Below, one piece after another: positions 17,795 to 26,885 of a DNA stretch of 37,971 nucleotides (position 1 is its first letter; every line of letters starts with the position of its first letter). The position numbers and the translations under genes are program-made. Under the pieces are notes generated by a model. That model searched no databases. It saw only the letters and a program-made list of their open reading frames with translations, and was not told where the DNA came from. The DNA lies in contig JANYEQ010000050.1 of NCBI GenBank assembly GCA_025363015.1, positions 1 through 37,971 on the forward strand, given 5' to 3'. This stretch comes from Bacteroidota bacterium (lineage in GTDB: Bacteria > Bacteroidota > Bacteroidia > B-17B0 > Aurantibacillaceae).

Positions 17795-20700
17795 TTAATA
17801 CTTAATTATTTTTTGAATTTCAGTTTTATTATTACAAATTATTTTTAATAAATAAATTCCGTTTTCAAAATCCATTAAGTTTAATTTTATAGTGTTAGTA
17901 ATTGTGGTTAAATTAATTAAAACCTTTCCTAATCCATCTATTAATTGAATTTTTGTTTCACTTACTTCGGCTAAACCTAAATTAATATTTAAAATACCGT
18001 AGGTTGGATTAGGATATACTTTAATTAAAGTTTGAGAATTGCCGGCAACATTATTTATTCCTGTACACACGGTTACATGTTCAATTATAGTGGCACTGCT
18101 TTTACAACCAGCTGTATTTAATCCCATTAGGGTGTAAGTAGTTGTTGAGGCAGGATTAACAATTATTGAAGATGTATTTGCTCCAGTACTCCAAGAATAG
18201 GTGGAAGCTGATCCATTTGCTGTTAGCGTGGCTGTTTGTCCAACACAAATAGTAGCACTACTGCTATTAATAAATACTATTGGCAAATTATTTACGGCCA
18301 CATAAGTAGTTATTGAATTACTACAGCCTGCGGTTGTGCCTGTTACTGTATATTGTGATGTAATGGTAGGCGTAACAATTATATTAGATGTTGTAGCTCC
18401 GTTACTCCAACTATATGTGGCGGCCCCATTTGAAATTAGTGTAGCCGTTTGCCCGGCACATATAGTGGTAGGGTTAGAAACTGTTACTATTGGACTTGGG
18501 TTTACTAATACAGTGGTTGAAGTAGTTTTACTACAACCTCCTACCGAACCTGTTACTGAATAAACTGTAGTTGAAGGTGGTGATACACTAAGTGAGCTAC
18601 CTGTTGCACCTGTATTCCAACTATAGGTTGTAGCACCCGATACGTTTAAAACTGCTGTTTGGCCATTACAAATAGTTGCCGATGTTGTTGTAACCGTTGG
18701 CATATTGCTAACCACTACTGAAGTAGTAGCCGTGTTGTTACCACATCCAGATACTGATCCCGTTACAGAATAAATAGTAGTTGAAGAAGGGGATACAGAA
18801 ATTGTATTGCCATTTGCTCCGCTGCTCCAAGTATAGGTTGTAGCTCCCGAAGCATTTAAAATAGCTGTTTGACCATTACAAATACTTGCCGATGTGGCAA
18901 CTATGGGAGTAATTGATGTAACAGTTACAGAGGTGGTAACAGTATTAACACATCCGCTGGTTGCCCCAGTAACCGTATAAATAGATGAAGAGGTAGGCGA
19001 AACGGATATGGAAGTACCAGTTCCCCCAGTACTCCAAGTATAAGTTGTAGCACCTGATACGTTTAAAACTGCTGTTTGGCCACTACATATACTTACCGAT
19101 GTTGCTGTTACAGATGGTCCTGCACTCACCACAACAGATGTGGTATTTGTTTTACTGCAATTTCCAACAGTTCCTGTAACGGTATAAATAGTAGTAGCAA
19201 TGGGCGAAACGGATACAGAAGTAGCGTTAGATCCTGTACTCCAAGTATAAGTTGTAGCACCCGATACGTTTAAAACTGCTGTTTGTCCACTACAAATAGT
19301 TGCCGATGTTGTTGTTACGGGTGGCCCTGCACCCACCACCACAGATGTGGTATTTGTTTTGCTACAGCTTCCAACAGTTCCTGTAACGGTATAAATAGTA
19401 GTGGATGCTGGTGTAATAGTTATAGAAGATATTGTAGCACCTGTGTTCCAACTATACGTTGTAGCCCCAGTAGCAGCAATAGTTGCTGTTTGACCGCTAC
19501 AAATACTAGCTGATGAAACAACAATAGTTGGCGAACTCACAATGCTTATAGTTTGTGTTAAAGGTAAACCACCGCCAGTTGTATTTGTAGGATATGCCGT
19601 TATGCTGTAAACTCCAGGTGCAGTATAAGTAAAGCTTGGATTTTGTATGGATGACGAATTGGTTGTAGCTCCTATAGCAGTCCAGTTCCATGCATTAGGG
19701 CTAAAGGTAGATAAATCGGTTACGCTAATAGGTATACCCACACAATGATTGCCACTCGAAATAGAAAAATTTGTAACTGGTGCATTAGCTGTGTATCCAT
19801 TATTATAGGTATACCAAATTGGGCTTGTCCAAATAATATCTCCATCGGGTTGAGTAATTTCTAAATAATAATAATAAGTGGTATTATTGGCTATAACATG
19901 ATTATATAGTAAAGATGCAGAGCTGGTGTTTGATGTTAAAACGGTAGGTAAAGATCCGCTTCCGGGCACACCATAATATACTTTTATAGAAGATACCGAC
20001 TCTCCGTCTTGGTCTGTTACAGTAACATTTAAAGTAGGTGTGGTAGAGTGCGTATAAATACTGCCCATTGGTTGATTGTTAATATTAAAATTAACTTTTA
20101 CATTCCAATCGTCAGAACTATACATGTGCATTTTACGAATAGCATATAACGTATTTGCTCGAGTTAAGGCAGGAGCAAGTACTACCAACCTTCCTGCGGT
20201 TTGTCTTCCAAAAACCGAGTTATGAGTGTCATGGTCTAAACCTACACCTATATGGTAACCAAGAGAAAGCGCTTCTTGATAACGGGCAACATAATCACTT
20301 GTTGAAGGGTTTGAATAGGTATTATTAGTAGAAAAAGCCGGCCCACTTCTAGCAGCCATTCCAACTATAGCATTATCGGCAGATGCGTTAACGGCGGTTA
20401 TAAATAAATTATTGTAATCGGTACTTTGAGGGTGTGCCATATAACCAAAAGCTCCTACTTTAGCATTTATTTTAGCCCATAAGCCAGCATAATTAGTTTG
20501 CCCCACAAATACATCATAATCACTAGCATCCCAGCCCATCAAGCTATCATAACCGTAAACAATAACGTGCCCCCCGCTTGAAATTGCGCCCCATTCCTGC
20601 CCATACATTGCTACAAAACTGCCATCCATATTTGCAGTATTGGCGTGTGCTAAGCCTGTATGAAAATGTAATGGAGAGTTCATACCAGCACTTAAATGGT

Positions 20701-20917
20701 TGTGATCCGAGATGCCATAAAAATCGATATGTTGAGATAGTTTGGCATAGTTAAAATCTTGCAAAGGCGTGGTTATTAAAGATGTTGCACTATCCTTATT
20801 ACCATCTGAGAATGAAGATTGGCTATGAATGTTGCCATAATAATAATTAAATGACTGTGATAGACAATTGTTCAATAAAAAAGCTGAACAAAAAAAGGCT
20901 AATGCGAATGTTTTCAT
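17795..20917 (-). CDS. PHP-like metallohydrolase domain fused to Ig-like repeats and T9SS type A domain
   Basis: 1040 residues, signal peptide to about residue 20. Residues 25-300 look like a CehA/McbA-type PHP domain. Metal-ligand motifs are seen in order: NIHSQSSFSDG, FYGISDHNHL, MYGQEWGAISSGGHVIVYG, MAHPQ, and GVGLDHDTHNS. The usual first-strand HxHS is reduced to one His followed by Ser (NIHSQSS). A PKD-like domain (about 385-465) is followed by seven Ig-like repeats of about 66 residues, each with SICSGQTAVLNVSGATTYTW-like sequence. The end is a type A sorting domain (KVYPNPTYGILNINL ... IQKIIKY). It should be surface-displayed and may hydrolyse a phosphoester or similar bond; the substrate is unknown. 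It begins 11 bp after the TPR gene, so both form an operon. Confidence 0.88.
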   Translation of the reverse strand: MKTFALAFFCSAFLLNNCLSQSFNYYYGNIHSQSSFSDGNKDSATSLITTPLQDFNYAKLSQHIDFYGISDHNHLSAGMNSPLHFHTGLAHANTANMDGSFVAMYGQEWGAISSGGHVIVYGYDSLMGWDASDYDVFVGQTNYAGLWAKINAKVGAFGYMAHPQSTDYNNLFITAVNASADNAIVGMAARSGPAFSTNNTYSNPSTSDYVARYQEALSLGYHIGVGLDHDTHNSVFGRQTAGRLVVLAPALTRANTLYAIRKMHMYSSDDWNVKVNFNINNQPMGSIYTHSTTPTLNVTVTDQDGESVSSIKVYYGVPGSGSLPTVLTSNTSSASLLYNHVIANNTTYYYYLEITQPDGDIIWTSPIWYTYNNGYTANAPVTNFSISSGNHCVGIPISVTDLSTFSPNAWNWTAIGATTNSSSIQNPSFTYTAPGVYSITAYPTNTTGGGLPLTQTISIVSSPTIVVSSASICSGQTATIAATGATTYSWNTGATISSITITPASTTIYTVTGTVGSCSKTNTTSVVVGAGPPVTTTSATICSGQTAVLNVSGATTYTWSTGSNATSVSVSPIATTIYTVTGTVGNCSKTNTTSVVVSAGPSVTATSVSICSGQTAVLNVSGATTYTWSTGGTGTSISVSPTSSSIYTVTGATSGCVNTVTTSVTVTSITPIVATSASICNGQTAILNASGATTYTWSSGANGNTISVSPSSTTIYSVTGSVSGCGNNTATTSVVVSNMPTVTTTSATICNGQTAVLNVSGATTYSWNTGATGSSLSVSPPSTTVYSVTGSVGGCSKTTSTTVLVNPSPIVTVSNPTTICAGQTATLISNGAATYSWSNGATTSNIIVTPTITSQYTVTGTTAGCSNSITTYVAVNNLPIVFINSSSATICVGQTATLTANGSASTYSWSTGANTSSIIVNPASTTTYTLMGLNTAGCKSSATIIEHVTVCTGINNVAGNSQTLIKVYPNPTYGILNINLGLAEVSETKIQLIDGLGKVLINLTTITNTIKLNLMDFENGIYLLKIICNNKTEIQKIIKY
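18130..19510 (-). repeat. About 205-bp tandem coding repeats (Ig-like units)
   Basis: Seven coding units of roughly 200-212 bp. The plus-strand string GTTGTAGCACCCGATACG recurs almost unchanged at about 18628, 19042 and 19252, with close variants near 18835 and 19455. Near-identity at DNA level in the middle units suggests recent duplication or gene conversion, so copy number may vary between strains and assemblies may collapse here. Confidence 0.75.
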
Positions 20918-20928
20918 ATTATTTACGT

Positions 20929-21561
20929 TTAATGGGTGTTACAAATAGTTTCTATTTTTTTATAGTCTTCAAAATCATCTAACTCTGTAATTTTTTTCCA
21001 GGTGTTGCAGGCTTGAATAGTATCTTTTAAATTCAAATAACAAAATCCAATTTTATAATGTGCTAATTCTAAATTCTTACGTATTGTTAAAGCTTTATTA
21101 TAATCAATAATAGCTGCACTATATTTTTTTTGCTCATAGTTTAGGTTTCCTTTTTCAAAATAGGCAATAAAGTAGGTGCTATCTATATTCAATATTTTAT
21201 TTATATCGTTTAACGCATTTTTATACTTACCTAAATACTTTTCAGATTCGGCTTTTTTAATATAAGCGTTAAAGTTTTTAGTATTAATTATTATTTCTTT
21301 TTTAAAATATGTTATTGCTTTATTGTATTTTTTTAAATTAAAATAACTCATGGCTATTAAATAATCTATATCCTTCTCTTTTGATTTATTGGCTTTTAAA
21401 AACTGTTTTATAGAAATAGTATAGTTGCCAGCATAAAAAGAATCTTTGCCTTTAGCGTAATAATTAACATCCTGACCATATAAAATAGAGGTAAACAGAT
21501 ACGTTAGCAACACAATTTTTTTTGTGATTTTTAAACTATTAAAAAATGCTATTGTCTTCAC
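20929..21561 (-). CDS. Exported TPR-repeat protein
   Basis: 210 residues. A signal peptide or N-terminal membrane segment (IVLLTYLFTSILYG, residues about 17-30) precedes four to five tetratricopeptide repeats, for example YNKAITYFKKEIIINTKNFN, YKNALNDINKILNIDSTYF and YSAAIIDYNKALTIRKNLE. TPRs bind protein partners; Bacteroidota T9SS and gliding assemblies include many such proteins. It is the first gene of a two-gene operon with the PHP/Ig-repeat protein (11 bp gap), so it may assist that protein's export or anchoring. It is driven by the repeat-bearing promoter at 21649-21734. Confidence 0.8.
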   Translation of the reverse strand: MKTIAFFNSLKITKKIVLLTYLFTSILYGQDVNYYAKGKDSFYAGNYTISIKQFLKANKSKEKDIDYLIAMSYFNLKKYNKAITYFKKEIIINTKNFNAYIKKAESEKYLGKYKNALNDINKILNIDSTYFIAYFEKGNLNYEQKKYSAAIIDYNKALTIRKNLELAHYKIGFCYLNLKDTIQACNTWKKITELDDFEDYKKIETICNTH

Positions 21562-21648
21562 TTTAAAAAAATTATATATATATATTAAAAGCGGTTAAAG
21601 AATCTTGTTTAAAACAATTCTTTTAGGATATTCACTTTATAACTATAA

Positions 21649-21734
21649 CAAACCTACTTTAAAATGGATGTGGTATCTAGTCCGTTCATCACATAAATAG
21701 AAAAAACAGAATTGCTACAGAATCACTACAGAAA
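21649..21734 (-). promoter_or_regulatory. Promoter with three 11-bp-spaced direct repeats, TPR operon
   Basis: The -7 box TAGGTTTG is at 21656-21649 (minus). Plus-strand repeats begin at 21704 (AAACAGAAT), 21715 (CTACAGAAT) and 21726 (CTACAGAAA), exactly 11 bp apart, the first 55 bp from the box. CCGTTCATCACATAAAT between box and repeats matches the promoter at 17681. A leader element reading TTCTTTTAGGATATTCACTT lies at 21618-21637 and matches the leader of the SprB-repeat gene. This is the clearest copy of the module. Confidence 0.65.
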
Positions 21735-21941
21735 TGTTTAGTTAGAGCTCTTATTAAAAGTTGTTTTATACAAATCCAAACCGTCTTTATTAAACTAAAA
21801 TTTGATTTTTTTATAAAAAAAGTTGTTTTTACTTGTTTCAATTGGTATTAAACCTATTTTAATATAGATTTAACCGGATTTATTTGCTTTAAATCTTTTA
21901 TTACTTGTTCAATAGTTGTACTTTAAACAATTATCCGCTAA

Positions 21942-22025
21942 ATATGCTATAAATATTACGGAAATATTTGGAAAATATTACGCTGATATTACGAAAATAT
22001 TACGCTGATATTACTGAAATATTAC
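21942..22025. repeat. Eight-copy 11-bp-period array with ATATTAC core
   Basis: ATATTAC or a close variant starts at 21942 (ATATGCT), 21953, 21964 (ATATTTG), 21975, 21986, 21997, 22008 and 22019, each exactly 11 bp from the last. An exact 22-bp tandem duplication (21971-21992 and 21993-22014) lies inside it. It sits about 300 bp upstream of the TPR operon promoter and just beyond the 3' end of the HARE-like gene. It may be a multi-site operator, a protein-bound upstream element or an iteron-like array; no replication gene is near. Confidence 0.7.
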
Positions 22026-22069
22026 AAGTTTATTTACTCCGCAGTTACTCCCTAAACGCTCCTTAACTT

Positions 22070-22645
22070 TTATTTACTGTTTTTAACTGCTCCGCAATTA
22101 CTCCTTAGATACTCTGTATCGTCCTGTGTATCGGCCAAGCTAAATAAGTAACCATTTTGTCCTTTTTGTTTTGTGCCAATTATTCGTCCGTATTTTAAAG
22201 CTTTGGTTAGGTGGGTAGATAATCCTTTTTGTTTATTTGTGATAGTTCTGAACGAAATATCATTTTTTAGTAATACTTCAATAATATCCGAAGAACGTAA
22301 AGGTCTACCTGCTTCCTTTAATACAAAAACAATTTTATCAACCCAAGTAGCATTTGCGTTAAAGGTATTGCCCAATTTTAAATCTGCTACTTTTTTGTAT
22401 CGCTCTTTATGCACTTGTTCACTAGCAACTTTTTCAAATAGCTCTTCAATTTTTTTGTTTAAAAAATCAATCTCTTCTTTGTGCTTTGTGGTATCTTCCT
22501 TTTTAGAATGGTACAATTTAAAATAATCATCAAACGATTTTTTGTGAGCTTCTTGCAATTCAATAACTTTAACGACTAATTCTTGCTTAGTTAAATTTAT
22601 CAATACTAATTTCTCTAAATACAATTGTAAATTTTCTAATGCCAT
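22070..22645 (-). CDS. Coiled-coil protein with HARE-HTH-like winged helix
   Basis: 191 residues. Residues about 15-100 are strongly coiled-coil (heptads through KEEIDFLNKKIEELFEKV). Residues about 105-175 match the HARE-HTH winged-helix pattern: WVDKIVFVLKEAGRPLRSSD, IIEVLLKNDISFRTITNKQK, then LSTHLTKALKYGRII and a wing ending NGYLFSL. Such domains bind DNA and occur in restriction, chromatin-like and regulatory proteins. It is divergent from the MerR-recombinase operon across a 360-bp gap that holds an 11-bp-period array close to its start. The last codons overlap a direct repeat (TCCGCAATTACTCC at 22091, again with one change at 22038). It may belong to the integrated element or mark its left side; this is unproven. 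Confidence 0.7.
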   Translation of the reverse strand: MALENLQLYLEKLVLINLTKQELVVKVIELQEAHKKSFDDYFKLYHSKKEDTTKHKEEIDFLNKKIEELFEKVASEQVHKERYKKVADLKLGNTFNANATWVDKIVFVLKEAGRPLRSSDIIEVLLKNDISFRTITNKQKGLSTHLTKALKYGRIIGTKQKGQNGYLFSLADTQDDTEYLRSNCGAVKNSK

Positions 22646-23005
22646 TGTGTGTTTTTGTATCTGAATGCAAATTTGAGTATTAATTCTTATACTTTTCTTA
22701 TATCTGTATGATATAGTTCTTATAATAGTCTTATAAAGTTCTTATATATGTTTTAATAACTCCAATATCAACTCCATCATAAAACCTCAATGAATTCAAT
22801 TATTTATATCAATAGCTTAAATTTTATATTATAAAACAATTTATAATATTTTATATTCATATATAATAATGCTTTTAGACATACTATTTACTAACTTAAT
22901 ATTTGTTTGATAATGAATTTGTTAAAACTTTACTGATAAGTATCTATTTATTAGATTTGGATATAAAAATTATTTATCTTACATTTGTGTAATAAGTAAA
23001 TAAAT
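22646..23005. promoter_or_regulatory. Divergent intergenic region with TTCTTATA 11-bp array
   Basis: 360 bp between the HARE-like gene and the MerR-like gene. Plus-strand TTCTTATA or a variant starts at 22684, 22695, 22706 (GTATGATA, weak), 22717, 22728 (GTCTTATA) and 22739, each exactly 11 bp apart. A palindromic CAAATTTG at 22668-22675 differs by one base from a -7 box on the minus strand. If used, the array would cover the -20 to -75 region of the HARE-like gene, which suits repression or autoregulation. The rest, to 22950, is A/T-rich without visible structure. Confidence 0.55.
22956..22987 (+). promoter_or_regulatory. Consensus promoter of the MerR-like/recombinase operon
   Basis: TTTG at 22956-22959, 20 bp spacer, then TACATTTG at 22980-22987. 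This is a full match to the Bacteroidota TTTG-N19-21-TAnnTTTG form. The ATG at 23006 follows after 18 bp. Confidence 0.65.
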
Positions 23006-23977
23006 ATGCTTTCATTAGAATTAGAACAATTTATTGATACCCGAAGCCTTGCCTCTTTGGGTGAATTAATGGCTACAATAAGCCAACAAAACCTTTCAGC
23101 AAAAACAATTGGTGTAAGTTACCGAACTATTTGCCATTGGGATGAGAAAGGAATTATTCGCTTTGGTAGAGAAAATGCAGATGCGAATCGCAAATATAGT
23201 TTTGTGGATTATATATGGATTAAAGTAATTGAGGAACTTCGTTCTTTTGGTGTTGAACTGCCTATCATACAAAAAATTGTAAAAGAAATTTACGAGCCAA
23301 TTCCCATTAAGGATATTTTTGGTGTGATTGCTGAAAATAATTTAGATGCTTCTGTATTATCACATATTAAAGACGATGATGAGAAAAAAGAGTTTTTAAA
23401 ATTTTTAAAATCAGGCGAGTATCAAAATGCAGACTTTTCGAGTTTGGAGAAACAATTTAATTACTTACACATTTTAGTAGCCGAAATTATTTCTACGAAA
23501 AAACCTGTATCCATTATTGTATTTAAAAATGGCGATTGGTTTCCTTACATTAAAGAAAACGAGCATTTGTATAGCGAAGATTTGTTGTATAAAAAAGAAT
23601 ACGAATCGCAAGTTTGCGTGAGTTTAACCAATTTGGTATTTAATTTTATGTTAGAAGAAAATATGGCTACTTTTTCTAAAGAAGTTAATTTGCTTTCTAT
23701 GCAAGAAATTAAAGTCTTGGATATAGTCGTTAAAGGTAATTATCAAAAACTCACCGTTTTATACAAATCAAAAAAAGCAGAACCACTCGAGGTTTTGAAA
23801 TCAGAAACGGCAGTTACGGAATTACAAAAAGTGTTTCGTAAAAAAAATTACAGAGAATTTATTGTAACGGATAATGATGGCAAGGAATACAGAATACGAG
23901 AAGAAAAACAAAACTTAGATTTAAGTAAAGGGGTTAAAGAATTATTAGTGGGTGATAGCGATGCGGATTTAGATTAG
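23006..23977 (+). CDS. MerR-like regulator of the serine-recombinase cassette
   Basis: 323 residues. Residues about 30-100 form a MerR-type winged helix: SAKTIGVSYRTICHWDEKGI, then RKYSFVDYIWIKVIEELRSF and a following helix GVELPIIQKIVKEI. The rest (about 120-320) is unassigned, with alternating strands and a charged end. It leads an operon with a 72-residue gene (8 bp gap) and a large serine recombinase. Genes in this place often control integrase expression or act as directionality factors that switch integration to excision, and MerR-type folds are frequent among excisionases. No metal-binding Cys set is present. The regulator class is fairly sure; the directionality role is inference from context. 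Confidence 0.8.
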   Translation: MLSLELEQFIDTRSLASLGELMATISQQNLSAKTIGVSYRTICHWDEKGIIRFGRENADANRKYSFVDYIWIKVIEELRSFGVELPIIQKIVKEIYEPIPIKDIFGVIAENNLDASVLSHIKDDDEKKEFLKFLKSGEYQNADFSSLEKQFNYLHILVAEIISTKKPVSIIVFKNGDWFPYIKENEHLYSEDLLYKKEYESQVCVSLTNLVFNFMLEENMATFSKEVNLLSMQEIKVLDIVVKGNYQKLTVLYKSKKAEPLEVLKSETAVTELQKVFRKKNYREFIVTDNDGKEYRIREEKQNLDLSKGVKELLVGDSDADLD

Positions 23978-23985
23978 TAGATAGA

Positions 23986-24204
23986 ATGAGAGAGGACTTG
24001 GAAAATAAATCAGCGCCACTAAAAAAACAAAAGCGTTTAACAGTTTCAGAGTTACGAAACTTTAAAGGCTTAGATCATTTGTCGGAAGATGAGGCGGAGA
24101 GTACAATTTCTACTTTAGAAAAATTTTCGATATTGATGTTTGAAATGTATAAAAAAGAAAAAGCACTAAAAGAAAGTTTAAAAACGATTGATAATAAGGA
24201 CTAA
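23986..24204 (+). CDS. Small charged protein between MerR-like gene and recombinase
   Basis: 72 residues, no recognised domain. The sequence is highly charged and mostly helical (LTVSELRNFKGLDHLSEDEA, then a helix ending in KKEKALKESLKTIDNKD). The gene is packed 8 bp after the MerR-like gene and 23 bp before the recombinase, so it is cotranscribed. The size and place fit an accessory protein of a serine integrase, such as a recombination directionality factor or an integrase partner. No direct evidence for this exists in the sequence. Confidence 0.65.
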   Translation: MREDLENKSAPLKKQKRLTVSELRNFKGLDHLSEDEAESTISTLEKFSILMFEMYKKEKALKESLKTIDNKD

Positions 24205-24227
24205 TAAATTAACACCAAAGGAAAAAG

Positions 24228-25875
<1,648 letters not shown>

Positions 25876-25966
25876 CTATATTTTGAGGTTAATATTTTTT
25901 AAATAGGAGCGCAAATATATAATTTGTTTCTTTGTTATCCAAATTAATCTTATTAACATATAAAAA

Positions 25967-26842
25967 ATGACGCATAAAGCAGGTTTTGTAAATATTATAG
26001 GTTGCCCAAATGTTGGTAAATCCACTCTTATGAATGCCCTAGTGGGCGAACGTTTAAGTATTATTACCTCTAAAGCCCAAACTACCCGCCACCGCATTAT
26101 GGGCATTGTAAGTGGCGATGATTACCAAATTGTGTTTAGCGATACCCCAGGCATTATGAAGCCCGTTTACAAACTGCAAGAAAAAATGATGCAATTTGTA
26201 ATTACTGCTTTAAGCGATGCGGATGTTTTTTTATTAATTACCGATATTTTTGAAGATATTAAACTGGAGGAATCGTATTTACTTAAGCTTCAAAAAACTA
26301 CAACGCCTATTTTATTATTATTAAATAAAATAGATGTGGCCACCCAAGAAAAAATTGAACAAAAGGTTCAAGAATGGAAAGTGAAAATACCAAATGCCGA
26401 AATTTTACCCATATCTGCCCTACTAAAATTTAATATTGAAAGTATTATGAATCGAATAATTGCTTTGTTGCCAGAGGGAAATGCCTTTTACGACAAAGCA
26501 GAATATACTGATAAACCCGAACGTTTTTTTGTGTGCGAAATTATTCGCGAAAAAATATTATTAAATTACAAAAAAGAAATACCGTATAGTGTTGAAATTG
26601 TTGTAAACTCATTTAAAGAAGAAGAAAAAATTATTAAAATTCAAGCCGATATTTTAGTAGAGCGTGATAGCCAAAAAGGCATTATAATTGGCGATAAGGG
26701 GTCGGCTCTAAAAAAAGTAGGTACGCAAGCGCGTAAAGACTTAGAGGTTTTTTTTAAGAAACAAATTTATATAGAGCTGTTTGTAAAAGTAGATAAAGAC
26801 TGGCGCAGTAACGATAACAGATTAAAGAATTTTGGCTATTAA
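25967..26842 (+). CDS. era: GTPase Era
   Basis: 291 residues, normal Era length. The GTPase motifs are all present: G1 GCPNVGKST (12-20), the Era-typical switch I KAQTTRHRI (36-44), G3 DTPG (59-62), G4 NKID (120-123) and ISA near 149-151. The C-terminal KH domain has GIIIGDKGSALKKVG (about 238-252), which binds the 3' end of 16S rRNA. Era assists 30S subunit maturation at the membrane side of the cytoplasm and is nearly universal and usually essential. Its place just beyond the tRNA marks the start of ordinary chromosome on the right side of the recombinase. It converges with the amidohydrolase gene at 26886. Confidence 0.97.
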   Translation: MTHKAGFVNIIGCPNVGKSTLMNALVGERLSIITSKAQTTRHRIMGIVSGDDYQIVFSDTPGIMKPVYKLQEKMMQFVITALSDADVFLLITDIFEDIKLEESYLLKLQKTTTPILLLLNKIDVATQEKIEQKVQEWKVKIPNAEILPISALLKFNIESIMNRIIALLPEGNAFYDKAEYTDKPERFFVCEIIREKILLNYKKEIPYSVEIVVNSFKEEEKIIKIQADILVERDSQKGIIIGDKGSALKKVGTQARKDLEVFFKKQIYIELFVKVDKDWRSNDNRLKNFGY

Positions 26843-26852
26843 TTACTTTTTA

Positions 26853-26870
26853 GACCTATTTTTTTAGGTC
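26853..26870. terminator. Possible bidirectional terminator between era and amidohydrolase genes
   Basis: GACCTA (26853-26858) and TAGGTC (26865-26870) form a short hairpin with a T-rich loop in the 43-bp convergent gap. The stem is short, so efficiency is uncertain. Confidence 0.35.
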
Positions 26871-26885
26871 CTCCAAACAAAAAAA

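Noticed and set aside
18130-19510. Regular repeats resembling a CRISPR array
   Set aside because: The period is about 205 bp, the repeats are in frame and encode Ig-like domains, and there are no unique short spacers or cas genes.
19076-19513. Cys-rich plus-strand frames of 65 and 76 residues
   Set aside because: Artefacts of the Ig-repeat coding DNA read on the other strand; the Cys pattern only mirrors Thr/Ala codons.
21942-22025. 11-bp array read as a CRISPR or an origin iteron set
   Set aside because: The unit is far too short for CRISPR, and there is no replication initiator gene nearby; kept as a phased repeat array.
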